The translations under genes and the position numbers were made by a program. 64,000 nucleotides of DNA. Source: Sanderia malayensis. Its lineage: Eukaryota; Cnidaria; Scyphozoa; Semaeostomeae; Pelagiidae. The notes under the pieces were generated by a model. It was not told where the DNA came from, searched no databases, and was given only the letters and a program-made list of their open reading frames with translations. The stretch is from assembly GCA_013076295.1 (NCBI GenBank), contig RQOL01000729.1, forward strand, positions 4,340,001 to 4,404,000, read 5' to 3'. Shown piece after piece: positions 42,763-54,180 of the stretch (the first letter of the stretch is position 1; each line of letters starts with the position of its first letter).

Positions 42763-44856
42763 CATGATAAAGGCGGCTAAACAGCTTCGGCGGAAACATG
42801 AACGCATTTGGAGAAGGACTGGACTTGAGTCAGACAAATTGCGCTTTAAAATCTCGCGCAATAGAGCCAATCATATAATGGAACTGGCTCAATGTGAGTA
42901 CTACACTAACTTCATCAATGACAACAGCGGTGATCAGCGGAAGCTTTTTAAGGTGGTCAGCTCATTACTGGGCGGAGGATCTGAAGAACAATACCCCTCA
43001 CATGTTGACCCTGTATGCCTTGCAGACGATTTTGGCAAATTTTTTGTGCGCAAGATCGATAACATTAGGGCGAAATTGGATAATCTCGACAATATCCTGC
43101 CTGAATCTACAACGGCCTCGGGAACCGCATATTCTGGACCATCATTAGACAAATTCCAACCTGTAACAGCTGGGGAGGTCAAGAAACTTGTCACAAGCTC
43201 CCCAAACAAGTCTTGCGAAAACGATCCATGCCCAACCCATCTTGTAAAGGAATGCATCGACGAGCTTCTCCCAGCTATCTCTAACATGGTCAATCTATCC
43301 CTTTCTGATAGTGAATTTCCAGATTTCTGGAAGGAAGCTCTTGTGAGGCCCAAGCTGAAAAAGCCCAACCTTGACATGGTAAAAAAGAATTACCGCCCAG
43401 TTAGTAACCTTGCTTTTTTATCGAAAATTACAGAAAAGGTTGTTGCTAAGCAAACATCTCAACATATATCAAGTTGTCAACTGCATCCTAAATTACAGTC
43501 AGCCTACCGCCAAAATCACAGTACCGAGACTGCACTGTTGCGCGTGCACAATGACATTCTGGTAAATATGAATAAACAACATGTTACTCTGGTGGTATTT
43601 CTGGACCTCAGTGCTGCCTTTGATACAGTGGACCATTGCGTACTCATAGGGCGTCTAGAGCAAACGTTTGGCGTCTGTGGAGATGCTCTCGCCTGGTTTA
43701 GATCGTATCTTGCAAAGAGATCACAGCGTATCATCATTCGAGATGCTAAATCAGTCAGTAGTGACCTAAAGTTCGGGGTACCGCAGGGGTCCTGTTTGGG
43801 GCTGCTCTTGTTCTCTATCTACACAAGCAAGCTATTCAAAATCATCAGTCACCATCTGCCCACAGCCCACTGTTACGCTGATGATACTCAGCTCTATCTT
43901 GCATTCCAGCCTGACGACAGTACCGCCCAAGACTCGGCGCTAGAGGCAATGGAAGCCTGCTTGCAGGATATTCGGATGTGGATGATTAGGGACAGACTGA
44001 TGATTAATGATGATAAAACCGAATTCATGATCATTGGAACACAGGCGCAACTGCGGAAAGTCCATCGGAACAGCCTAACCATCGGCGAAAGTAAAGTTCC
44101 CCCCAGTGATGAACCCCTACGGAATTTAGGCGTGTGGTTCGATGATTCCTTCACCATGAGTGCACATATAACAAAAATGAGTAAGAGCGCATTCTACCAT
44201 CTGCACAACATCAGGCGCATCAGAAAATACTTGGACAGGGATTCCACTGAGAAACTCATTCATGCTTTTGTAAGCAGCAGATTAGATTACTGCAACGCAC
44301 TTCTATACGGCCTACCTGCTAATTTAATTTCCAAACTGCAGCGTGTTCAGAACTCGGCGGCAAGATTATTATCCCTTGCACCAAAGTACTGCCATATCAC
44401 TCCGTTACTAAAGGAATTGCATTGGTTACCCGTGAAATTTAGAATCGACTATAAGATAATAATAATGACGTTTAAGGCTATTAACGGGACCGCTCCTGAT
44501 TATATATCTGACTTAGTAACCTTAAAATCTAATTCTGGATACAGTCTAAGATCAAATGATAAGTTGTTTCTATCGCCGCCATCGTTCAAGACCTTGCCTA
44601 CAATAGGGGATAGAGCTTTTATTGCTGCTGCTCCAAGACTTTGGAATGTTCTTCCTCAAGATGTCAGGTGTACATCAAACTTTAGTTCTTTTAAACATAA
44701 ACTAAAAACTGTACTCTTTAAACAAGCATATAAATAGGCCCAGAGTTTTAATTATTTTTTATTACTTTTAATTTAGTTTGCAAACTTGTAAGGCGCATTT
44801 GAAAACGTTTGGTTGAATTTGCGCCCTATAAATGTATTTTATCATTTTATTATTAT
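42763..44856 (+). mobile_element. CR1/L2-like LINE insertion, 5' truncated, best-preserved retroelement
   Basis: Sequence between the two halves of copy D. It holds a 657-codon open frame and a 3' end with a short ATT-rich tail (ATTTTATTATTATT). No target-site duplication is evident; a target deletion is likely. It is the innermost, hence youngest, of three nested insertions. Confidence 0.85.
42764..44737 (+). CDS. LINE reverse transcriptase, open, endonuclease missing
   Basis: RT for target-primed reverse transcription. Residues about 1-190 are the linker before RT; NYRPVSNLAFLSKITEKVVA (about 207) starts RT; QSAYRQNHSTETALLRVHND; VVFLDLSAAFDTVDHCVLIG (motif A); FGVPQGSCLGLLLFSIYTSK (motif B, with Cys and Leu where V and P are usual); HCYADDTQLY (catalytic, about 370); DDKTEFMIIGT; LGVWFDDSFTM. 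The C-terminal part has LHWLPVKFRIDYKIIIMTFK and the AAPRLWNVLP tail typical of these LINEs. No internal stop. The apurinic-type endonuclease that should precede it is absent, so the annotated Met is simply the first one after the 5' truncation. Confidence 0.9.
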   Translation: MIKAAKQLRRKHERIWRRTGLESDKLRFKISRNRANHIMELAQCEYYTNFINDNSGDQRKLFKVVSSLLGGGSEEQYPSHVDPVCLADDFGKFFVRKIDNIRAKLDNLDNILPESTTASGTAYSGPSLDKFQPVTAGEVKKLVTSSPNKSCENDPCPTHLVKECIDELLPAISNMVNLSLSDSEFPDFWKEALVRPKLKKPNLDMVKKNYRPVSNLAFLSKITEKVVAKQTSQHISSCQLHPKLQSAYRQNHSTETALLRVHNDILVNMNKQHVTLVVFLDLSAAFDTVDHCVLIGRLEQTFGVCGDALAWFRSYLAKRSQRIIIRDAKSVSSDLKFGVPQGSCLGLLLFSIYTSKLFKIISHHLPTAHCYADDTQLYLAFQPDDSTAQDSALEAMEACLQDIRMWMIRDRLMINDDKTEFMIIGTQAQLRKVHRNSLTIGESKVPPSDEPLRNLGVWFDDSFTMSAHITKMSKSAFYHLHNIRRIRKYLDRDSTEKLIHAFVSSRLDYCNALLYGLPANLISKLQRVQNSAARLLSLAPKYCHITPLLKELHWLPVKFRIDYKIIIMTFKAINGTAPDYISDLVTLKSNSGYSLRSNDKLFLSPPSFKTLPTIGDRAFIAAAPRLWNVLPQDVRCTSNFSSFKHKLKTVLFKQAYK

Positions 44857-45228
44857 TAGCAGAATAATTAGTGGAATAATTCAATAATTTGGGAGAAAAT
44901 CGAAAAACAAAATCCATTACCCTGGTTAAATCAATAAACTAAGCATTCAATGTGAATTTCATCCATATATCCACATACAAAAAGCCTTTGTGATCACACG
45001 GTTCGCCGTTTCGGCCCATTGTTTTTGGGCGTTCAACCTAACATTCCTACATCACAAACCAACATTCCTCTAAGCAATGTTGGTTTGTATTTGCCTGAGC
45101 CCGTGTTCACACATGGTCAGTTATATGTGGCCATGTCAAGAGCAACATCATTTGACAGGCCGAAAGTATTCCTCCCAGAGGAAACACAGAGGAAGACAAA
45201 AAACATTATTTTCCAAGAAGTCCTGTAA

Positions 45229-46979
45229 AGGTCTTCACAAACTTTTGAGCATTAATTACGTTGCTAACAGAGGGTGTCAGTCTACCGAAATGCACATACA
45301 CAAATTACGGGGCTCAGATTGTGGTAATAGCGGATCAGCATTGCACTACAGTGTGATGTTCCCTGTTGTGATATCAGCACAACACTCAGAAAGCAAAGCC
45401 ATGAAAAGCTTTGAACATTGCTGGTTTGCCAGGCCACTCCAGTCAATTAGATCCACCAAGACCGACTCGGACACTTTCACAATTTCAGTGTCCGGGGGTG
45501 TTCGCCAACAGCAACAACACGATCTGGGTCCCTGGTAGCACCCGTATCAGAAGAGGTGTGCTTTGCCAAGCTCTCCGATATTGCCTATGGGAGTATGGCT
45601 TTCCTTATCTCTGTGAAAACTGCAATCTCTCCATTAACCAGAGTTGTTTTATCAATAATTAGCATTGGATTACTCTCTTCTCATCTTCTTATTTATTATA
45701 ACAATATAGCTGACCCCTTATTATATAATATCCCAAATTTAAATTACAGTTTTCATGAACAAGGAAACAATCTTTGATCTGTACAGAACTTATTCTCTTT
45801 CTGGCGTACTACTCTGATGAGTGTCAGACGAAAAGCTTTAGTATTTATTATGTTTCGCTATGTTTCCGATTTTCAGAACAAGGAAACCTCAAACAAAGGT
45901 TACCCCTTGAAGTTGGTGTTCGAGCTTTAAACTAATGTAACCGGGCATGGACGTTAAATGGACATGAGAAGTTTTTCTACATTTTTATTCATGCATGTTA
46001 AAGCTCATGTTTTCCTTTACGACATTGTATGGCAAAATTTTTTTGTACTCGTGTGTAGCACATAATTGAAGCTATCGTCAATGATGCTTACTTTATTACC
46101 GTTTATGTCTAATAATTATATTATATACCAAAACAATGTAGGATTAATGTACTCTCTGTTCAAATTTACTGAGCAATTAAATTTCATCAAGTTGTTAAAC
46201 CAGCTTAACTTGGGTTAGGCCATGCTAACTTCACTGATTGCAATGAAATCCAAAATTTAGATTAGTTATTGCTGCTGCATAGTGGAACGAGGTGAAGCGG
46301 CATTCTCTTTTAAATGAGAGGGAATTTGCGTGGCTTTAAGTGAAAGAAATTATAATTATTGACGTTTTAATTATTCTACTTCGATAAATTTTCGCAAACA
46401 TTTTTAAGGGACCTCTTCGCAGTTTTCTTTAAATATTATTATAAAACAATATGATATAGTTTAAACTATGTTTTCACTTGAAAATTTATGAAATTCCCAG
46501 TATATTTCTGCTAAAGAAATTCGCGATTGAAACCCGTTTGGTAGTTTTATATTGTTATGTAAATTTTCTTGCTTAGGCCTCGGGCCACTTTTAGACGCCA
46601 TTTTTTATCAGGTGTTGCAATACTTTTGGAACCCCAGTATATTATTGCTGAAATTCCAAAATCCAACTATGAAACGTAAATATCAATAAGAAATGTCAAA
46701 TACAAATGAGAACGTTCAAACACATCAAATATAGAGAAACTACCGTTACCAATATTATATTTAGGCTTCCAAGTATGCTAAACACCCCCTCTCCATATTT
46801 TTTTGAAGCACTCATTTCAAAACGTATAGTTTTAATCAAATGCTAGTTGCTTTAGTCCTGGTTACATCACAGCAGGACTCATTTTAACAATGTTAACAGC
46901 TAGTTTTATACATTTATAGTTTACTTCCTTACAAAACAAATGTTGATACCTTCACTACATGTGCCTGCGATTGCTAGCT
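45229..46979. other. 1.7 kb, mostly non-coding, AT-rich
   Basis: Beyond the Helitron helicase end there are only short open frames (for example 45077-45538 overlapping the helicase tail). The one structure of note is the ribozyme candidate at 45805-45850. Confidence 0.5.
45805..45850 (+). ncRNA. candidate minimal type-I hammerhead ribozyme
   Basis: The core CTGATGA (45814-45820) is followed by GTGTCAGAC (a two-base-pair stem II with a five-base loop) and GAAA (45830-45833). The next bases AAGCTT are self-complementary, so stem III could form only between two copies, as reported for minimal hammerheads of Penelope-like elements and retrozymes. Then comes the cleavage-type base U and AGTA, which pairs with TACT just upstream of the core (stem I, four pairs). 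All conserved core bases are present. The element carrying it is not identified, and the nearby Penelope fragment is on the other strand. Self-cleavage is inferred. Confidence 0.5.
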
Positions 46980-47084
46980 TCGATTTAAAATGATTCTTGA
47001 AGTATCGAATCGGGCAAACAATTTAACAATGAATAGTATCACCAGAAGCTTCATGTTAGGAAAACGTTAATTTTTCCTACAAAC

Positions 47085-47130
47085 AACAATATATTCGGTC
47101 GTACAAACAAACGACCATCATCAGAGTCAA
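47085..47130 (-). ncRNA. degenerate hammerhead-like motif in the Penelope 3' region
   Basis: On the minus strand GACT-CTGATGA is followed by TGGTCG, a TTTGTTTGTA loop, CGACC and GAAT. The CTGATGA box and stem II are good, but the last core A is T, so cleavage is doubtful. The copy at 54510-54560 has CTGAGGA but retains AGTC pairing with GACT. Known Penelope-like elements carry hammerheads at this location. Confidence 0.35.
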
Positions 47131-47231
47131 TTAAAATGCAATAGCGTAAATTAACAAATTAAAAATCGTTAACAAAGCTCGATAATGCTACCAGCAAAAA
47201 TCAAAAGAACAATATATGCGAAAAAGGAATG

Positions 47232-47618
47232 TCAATTAAAAAGTTGTAAAGGAGTTGATTTCTCTTGGCAATTGAACACAGGTTTTTCTCTTTTAATCAT
47301 AATAAATTCAGCTATGGTTCGAATATAATAATTATTTAATTTTTTATGTTTATTTATTACTGCAAAATCTTCAATAGTTGGTACCTTGTGTCCTGTTTCC
47401 AAATGATGCGTATAAACATGCGATTTCGAATCTCTACCACAATGGTCTTTAATTCTTTCAGAAAAACGCCTGGCCGTCTCGCCAATGTAAGTTGCCCCAC
47501 AGTCTTCCTCTTCACACTTGTACTTATATACAATGCCGTGCTCATGCTCTTTCATCTGTTTGTCTTTAACATTGAAGCACGTACTCGACTTGGTGCCAGT
47601 GTAGACAATCTTAGTCAC
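47232..47618 (-). pseudogene. GIY-YIG endonuclease domain of a Penelope-like element
   Basis: Nicks target DNA to prime reverse transcription. Motifs: GIVYKYKCEEEDCGATYIGE, in which the usual GIY...YIG becomes GIV...YIG, plus a Cys pair typical of the Penelope linker; ARRFSERIKDH with the conserved Arg; SHVYTHHLETGH with the His; and the catalytic Glu in RTIAEFIMIKREKPVFNCQ. The ending LQLFN is followed by a stop. Only the C-terminal 128 codons remain and no RT precedes them, so it is a fragment even though this part is open. Confidence 0.88.
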
Positions 47619-47917
47619 ATGACTATTACATGACTATTATTATTGCTGCGAAGCAGCCTTTCTTTAATCTTGGAGGGACTCGATTTGAGTTATGATGATT
47701 ATATTAACCCAAACCACGTGACCCAAACAATAACTATTGCGCAATAATTTAAACCAATCATAGTTCAAAAAGAGGAAGCCTTGGAGGTGAAATTAATTCA
47801 CATGGAGGTGAAATTAATTCAATCTCAAATGAAGCTACAAATTTTTGCTCTTTCAAAAATTTTTCAAACAAGAAGAGAACACAATTTCATTTTGAAGGTA
47901 TAGAAACTTGTAAAAAA

Positions 47918-50900
47918 ATGAAAACACGTGCAAAAATCCAATTAAATGAAACAGAAAGTGATGTTGGAAACACTGTTTTTGAAATGTGCTCTACGGAAGC
48001 AACAAAAAACTGTTCACACAAAATTCAGCCTCAACAAAAATCTGTAACAATTCATAAAACTGTGGATCAAAAACAATATCTGAAATTTTTTGATTCTGAA
48101 AAATATGGAGAATTACATCAACAAACATGGGTAAAAGACATTATGAAAAAGTTCCAAAAATCTATTGATTTATCAATTGTGCAATGTATTATTTGCAACG
48201 AGGCTTGGCCTTGTGCTTCTGCTGATGCCTCAAAACAAAATTTTAAGTGTGCAAAATGCACTAATGACAAAATTATTCCTGCTAAATTTTCAGAAGGAAA
48301 TAAAATGATTCCCATTCGTACTCCCTTTGAACTTGAAGGTTTAACACAGGTTGAAGAAATGTTGATTAGTTTAGCGCTACCTTTTATGAGAGTTTATGTC
48401 AAACCAGGAGGTCAGCTAGGATATTCTGGGCATTGTATCAATCTTTCTCAAAACATTGTTGAGTTTGCCAAAAAACTTCCTCGTCTTCCCAGTGAAATTT
48501 CAGTCATAATTGTTAAAATGAAAGGCAAGAATGATACCATAAAAGACGCCATCGTTCGTAGAGTTAAAATAGAGTCAGCCCTTCATTGGCTAATTGCTAA
48601 TAATCCATGTTATAGAAGCATTGTCATTGACAATGATGCACTGCAAAGTTTACCAGTTAATGATGTCCCAACAACACTAAAACAAAGTCAAATCAATGAA
48701 CCTGAATACAATGATTTTAGCAAACATGCCAAATCTGATGCAGGTCCACTTAATGATGATGATGTAGTATATAATCATGAGACAGTAATGAATTCATTTG
48801 TACCCCTCCCAGATCAAGTGCAACAGGAGAAAGATGCGATTATAAATGACATTGAGCAATGTGTTTTAGATTGGCCTACTCTAAATGAAAACCCATTAAG
48901 TGAATTTACAACTCCTTTTTTGGCTACAATGTGCTTTCCAACTTTATTCCCAAATACATTGGGTGATCCAACAAACCCTGCAATTGTCAGAAACATTACA
49001 TTTGCAGAAAAAATAAAACATTTGATCAAATATGCATACAAAAAAGATGGTAGGTGGTTTTATCCCTTTGCTTCTCACCCAAGATTTTCATATTGGGCCT
49101 ATGATATGATTCCCAGAAAGCGAGCTTTGCAACAAACAAGTATATTTCTGAAACAGAATCCAGGCGAAAGCAATATTTCAGTGCAAGAGTTGCGTGAAAT
49201 GACCCAGAGTGACTCTTCATCTCACCTTCTTAATAAAATTACTCGTTACACAGCCCAGATAACAGCCTCCCCATCCTATTGGCACAAACTAAAATCTGAC
49301 CTAAAAGCAATTATTGCATCACATGGACCACCCACATTCTTTTTCACATTTTCTGCTGCAGATATGCATTGGCCTGAATTACATTCACTTTTTGCCAGTT
49401 GTAATGAAAACCTACATTCTGATGTTAGGAGAACCACTGTCATACAAAACCCTCATTTAGTAGATTGGTTTTTTACTCAAAAAATGGAAAAATACTGGCT
49501 CTATGATATATTAGACGCCAGGTGGCACTGGTACCGCTTTGAATACCAAGGTCGAGGGAGTATCCATTGCCATGGTATTGCCAAGTTGAAAAATGACCCT
49601 GGACTATGTGAGCTTACTGAAGATGCACTTCAAGGCCACTTGGCACAACATGGTAATGAACAACAAGACTCTCAAATTTTGGAAAAAGCAAAAATAGCAA
49701 CTGAAAAAGTTATTCAATACACAGATTGGTTGGTTGCAACTACTAACCCTCTTTCACCAGACACTCATACATGGGTGAAGCCTAATCAGCATCCCTGTCA
49801 ACGCCACCAATTGAATTTAGTGCATGATATTTTCAATGAATCTGACTATGTTGATCTGCTAAATACAGTTCAGCGTCACAGCAAATGCAGTACTGCATAT
49901 TGTTTGCAGAAAGCACCAGGTTCAGATGAATTAAAGTGCTGTTTCAATTTCCCATTTGAAACATCCGAAACTACATCATTGCAATTTGAAAAAATCAATG
50001 CAAGAGGCAAATCAATCAAGTACAGGGCAAAGTTAGTAACAAAACGTAATGATGTTCGTGTTAATACTAACCAACGTGTTCAACTGCAGGGGTGGAGAGC
50101 CAATTGTGATATACAAATAGTTATTGATTACCATGCATGCATTGAATATCTCATTAAGTATACTTCAAAACATGAAAAAAAATCACTAGCCTTTAATACT
50201 TTACTAACTGATGTATTATCTAATGTTGATATTTCCTCTGAGTCAAGTACCATTTTTCGAAAGTTCATGATCAAAGCTCTTGGTGAACGCGATATTTCTT
50301 CTCAGGAAACTATGCATCACCTATTATCTTTAAAGTTTCATTCTTCATCTTTAAAAGTTCTACCAATTTCCTTATATGGCTCACGAAAAATAAAAAAACA
50401 AAATAATGACTTGGATGTTGTCACTCAAGAGTCACTTTTGGATATCTATGCTGATCGAAACAGATTCCTCCATAAATTACCAAATGTTCTGGAATTAAAT
50501 CTTTCAACTTTTTTAACGAAATATTCTGTCAGTCCCAATAAAATCCAACCAGCAAAAGAAAATGTTGTTCCCAAATTTTTTCCAAATTTCTCTTGCAATC
50601 CAAAGGGCAAACAATTTCATTTGTATTGTAAATATAAGCTAATAAAATTCAAGCCGTGGAAAACAATCATTTCTGATGCATGGGATAATGCACTTGAAAC
50701 AGATGAAATGTTTCCACACAAATGGCATGAATTTCTTTTGACACCTTTTGCACAAGTTCATGTTCCTTCATGGCAGCAGGATCTTCAAATTATGGATGAT
50801 ATTCAATTTGACACATTTTCAGAAAACACTGAATCTCCAGAAATTGAAGGGAATGATCAACAGCATGACTGGATGATAATGTCAGATATTGCAGCACAAC

Positions 50901-52436
50901 CTTTGCAATATCAAACTCCAATTGCACCATTTCAAAGTGCAAATTCTTACTCTGATGAATTGCTCTCTCTTATACCAACATGGATTGAGCTTCTGCAAGC
51001 TCATTCTACTCAGTTTCATTCAACTTCATTTGATATATCAACACTTGCAACAATGCAACGCCATGCATATGAGATAGTGAAACATCATTTTCAAAATGCA
51101 GATATCGAAAAACATCCTCTTCATCTTATAATATTAGGCATGGCTGGAACAGGGAAAAGTTTTGTTATTAATGCATTGCGCTCTTTACTTGGAAAAAAAT
51201 GTGCCATTTCTGCACCAACAGGAAAAGCATCTTACAACATAAAGGGCACAACAATTCATTCACTGCTGCAATTGCCAATTGGTAACAAACGTTGCAAAGA
51301 TCTTTCCAATCAGTGTCTCATTACACTTCAAGACAACTTCACTGGCATTGAATATATCCTGATAGATGAATTTTCCATGCTTGGACAATCCCAATTTGGA
51401 TGGATTGATCATAGATGCAGACAAATTTCTGGTAAAAAAGACATGCTATTTGGTGGAATATCTATGATCCTTGTTGGAGACCCTGCTCAATTGCCTCCAG
51501 TTGGTGATAAAAGCTTATATGATCCAAAACCAACAACTGACATGGGGTATCAAGGCCGTGCTGCATATATGCAATTCCACAAAGTAATAAAACTTGATGT
51601 CAACTTTAGAGTGCAATCTGATAATCAGCACATTTTCAAACAAATGCTTGTAAGATTACGGAATGGTAATATCACCCATCACGATTGGGAACTTCTTTTA
51701 ACGAGACAACCCACAGAAATTTTGCAATCAAATTTTAAAAATGCCATTCGGTTGTATTACAGCAATGACGAAGTGCATTCATTCAACATGCACCAGCTTC
51801 AATCCCTCCCAACCATAATTGTTCCAATTCATGCACACCACTCTAATAAAACGGCTAACCATGCATCTGCTGATGACATGTCTGGTCTACAGCCTGTTAT
51901 TTATCTAGCAATTGGTGCAAAAGTAATGTTGACTAAAAATTTATGTGCAGCAGTTGGACTGTGCAACGGTGCAACTGGTATAGTTACTGACATTGTTTAT
52001 GAAGCAGGACAGGCACCCTCCAACATTGCCAAAAGCTGTTATGGTTCAGTTTCATGATTTTTCAGGAGTATCTTTTCCAACTGGACAATCTATTGTTCCC
52101 ATTTGCCCCATCACAACAACAACAAATATATCAGATGTCCACTGTGAAAGAACACAGATACCACTACGACTTTCTTGGGCAATGACTATACACAAATCTC
52201 AGGGTCTAACAATCAGTCAGGTTTGGATCAATCTGGGAAAATCTGAATGTGTTTCAGGTTTAAGTTATGTTGCTTTAAGCAGAGCACGGTCCCTTGCAAC
52301 AATGGTCATTGAGCCAATGTCGTATGAACGTTTACAGTGTATTTCAAAAAGTAAACATTTTGCCATCAGGCTCCATGAGGAGAACCGTTTGGATAATTTG
52401 GCTGCAATCACTGTAGATACACTAGAAAATAACTGA
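47918..52436 (+). pseudogene. Helitron RepHel, nearly intact, one frameshift
   Basis: Rolling-circle replication initiator fused to a Pif1-family 5'-3' helicase. Start at 47918. About residues 95-120: zinc-binding CIICNEAWPC...FKCAKC. Rep part: HGPPTFFFTFSAADMHWPEL (about 470) and the HUH block YQGRGSIHCHGIAKL (about 545), with EYLIKYTSK (about 741) supplying two Tyr four residues apart. Helicase part: GMAGTGKSFVIN (Walker A, about 1074), AISAPTGKASYNIKGTTIHS, YILIDEFSMLG (Walker B), GDPAQLPPVGD, and in the second frame LRLSWAMTIHKSQGLT and YVALSRARSL. A one-base change near 52010 shifts the frame (first frame stops at 52057; second ends 52436). It is otherwise uninterrupted over about 1500 codons, so it decayed recently or is a sequence error. 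Confidence 0.92.
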
Positions 52437-52494
52437 TCTTTCTTTACCCAGCATTGGGTAAATGTAACTTATTATTATTTTTTTATTTCAACAG

Positions 52495-53888
52495 TCATCA
52501 CACGCGTCATCATCATTTGATATAAATGTGAGTATTATTTTTCCAATTTATTTTTCATTTTCTCCTTATTCTTTCTCGAAACTATTATTCCTTTCTTTCA
52601 TAATCAATTCAATTTTATTACATCATTTCCATTTTCAAAACCCGATTGTTAATGAAGAAAGTTTTCAACAACAATATTAATTTATTTTTCAGGATTTTCC
52701 TCTCCAAGATTCTCAGGAACAACTTGAAAGCACTGAGTTGAATGCGACCAAACCACAGCCAGTAAGATATCTTATCACATCATTATAAACATGCAAGGGG
52801 CTCACATCAAATCAAATCAAATGGCTTTGAAAGACAATACCTTGTGGCTTTGTACATTTTTATTATCATTTCATTTTCAGAAAACTACTGACATCACTGG
52901 CTTTATACATAAGGTTTCAAATCTTCAAACATCGAGCAATCTTAATCATTTCAATTCCAACATTCAAACCGAGGAGGATGTAATAAGAGCAGTAAGCTTC
53001 TCCCCCAAGAAAAAGTCACATCTTCAACGCCTCATGAATTCCAAAAGTCCGGTCAAAATCAACAACATGCGACTGTCTAAAAAGAATGGTAAAAGCAGCT
53101 ATATCATTGATGATGACACATCATTTCAAGAATGCAGCATTGGTTTTGAATATAAGCAACCCATTGACACATCACACATCATTCCCATCAGCAGCCTATC
53201 AGAAGTTGCTCTTGAAGAGTTGGTTACATTGAAAGGATGCATTAAAAAGTTAGCTGCAATAAAGTGCATCAAGACACAAAGAGGCCAACTTAAAAAGCAG
53301 GAAGCATATCTAGTTGATCCATCTGGGTCAATTAAATTGGTCTTGTGGGAGGATCAAGTTGACAGTGTGCAAGAAGGAAATACCTATGAACTTGCACAAA
53401 TGCGCCTGAAAAAGATGCACAATGAATTGTATGTGAATACAGCCAAAACAGGTACAACCATAAAGGAATCGACCCCATATGAAAAGTCATTGCCAGAAGT
53501 TAATGATATCACTTCTTTGACTTCCATTACAACAAATGCAGAAATTTTAGGTGTCTCTTGCATTTCCAATTACCACAGCTGTTATATATGCAATAGAAGA
53601 ATCAATATTACAGGATCTGCTGCATACTGCCACAACTGCAAAATGTCCATCAAATTGAAAAAATGTGGACGAGAATGGTTCTTAAAACTCTGCTTCCAAG
53701 ATTTGGAAACCAAAAAGATTATGCACCTTGCTGTTTTTGCTGATCTGGTGCAAGATATTGCTCTGATGTGTCATGCTGACTTGCAGACAATAGCACCACC
53801 AAAGTTTACGGAGATGGTTTTAGAAATTGATACGGTCAACATTACGTATGACAATATCCAGAAAAAACTGTTGACAATATCTGCTTAA
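52495..53888 (+). CDS. RPA-like single-strand DNA-binding protein, three phase-0 exons
   Basis: Binds single-stranded DNA during Helitron replication in families that carry it. Exons 52495-52527, 52693-52761 and 52881-53888 have good acceptors (TTTATTTCAACAG, TTATTTTTCAG, CATTTTCAG) and donors (GTGAGT, GTAAGA), and join in one frame. The main exon has an OB-fold-like stretch (LVTLKGCIKKLAAIKCIKTQ, EAYLVDPSGSIKLVLWEDQV, then ELAQMRLKKM) and a zinc-ribbon-like CYICNRRINI...AAYCHNC followed by REWFLKLCFQD, as in the RPA70 C-terminal domain. There is no clear start of its own: the first exon is entered in phase 0, so it may be spliced from RepHel (possible donor ACT|GTAGAT at 52412/52413, also phase 0). 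No stop inside. Family assignment moderate to good. Confidence 0.68.
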
Positions 53889-54180
53889 CACTTTATAGTT
53901 TATTAACATATATATCATTACAAATCTTTATGTTATGAATACTGCTTCTTTTATTTTTCTTGTTCTTTTCTAACTCATTGCCCCCACATAGTACCATCTG
54001 CCACCATATAATTTTCTCTAACCTTGACGGCGTAAATATGCCAAGATTTATCAATACGAACCTCAGGAAATGCTCACTCAAATCGTATTTTGTTTAGGAT
54101 TTCCAAACTGCTTAAAAGGGTGATGACTAAAGGTGCCTGCCGCAAAACAAATTTCATATTTTGCCCATAATTCTTAGCAG
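53889..54180. other. 3' non-coding part of the Helitron
   Basis: Between the RPA-like stop and the proposed 3' terminus. No coding content. Confidence 0.4.

Larger units (their letters stand above)
42376..45046 (-). mobile_element. Helitron-like non-autonomous element, copy D, split by a LINE
   Basis: On the minus strand the 3' end reads GATGACCCCTAG and the next base is T, as for copies B and E. It includes one minisatellite monomer (about 42440-42590), the GGCCTAAGCG block, and the segment ending CAGAGGTCTCTCAAAC at 42762, where the LINE sits. It resumes at about 44857 with AGCAGAATAATTAGTGG and runs to the ACAATGGGCCGAAAC-type head, breaking off near 45046 without TCTAATAT. About 300 bases present in copy B between the two sides are missing, so the LINE insertion or a later event deleted them. 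Confidence 0.75.
41270..45228 (+). pseudogene. Helitron Pif1-type helicase, split by a 2.7-kb insertion
   Basis: Unwinds DNA for Helitron transposition. Segment 1 (41270-42375): LRETTLFIWD*ASM, where the Walker B Glu codon is TAA; GGKFMLLGGDFRRVLPGVPK; RLDTNMRA; WLLRLGN; then, after a frameshift near 41790, RCCLTPKKALSHQINDIIFE, FYSTDSMI and FLNNLTPKRMPLHRLTLK. A probable intron 42022-42131 (donor GTATAA, poor acceptor) is followed by GATTILLRNLNPKKGL and ITLSPQDNEMPF. The Helitron-like copy D enters within the AYCLTIN segment. Segment 2 (about 45050-45228): NVGLYLPEPVFTHGQLYVAM followed by SRATSFD, helicase motif VI. The Rep half is not present upstream. Confidence 0.85.
46980..47621 (-). 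mobile_element. Penelope-like element, 5' truncated 3' end
   Basis: Contains the GIY-YIG C-terminus (47618-47232) and a 3' region (47231-about 46980) that matches, in inverted orientation, 54279-54622. The upstream RT is absent. Its 5' boundary (47621) is at the same point of the coding sequence as the 33-base inverted piece at 54238-54270. Confidence 0.8.

Noticed and set aside
42934..43377. Minus-strand 147-codon frame
   Set aside because: Antisense shadow of the intact LINE frame.
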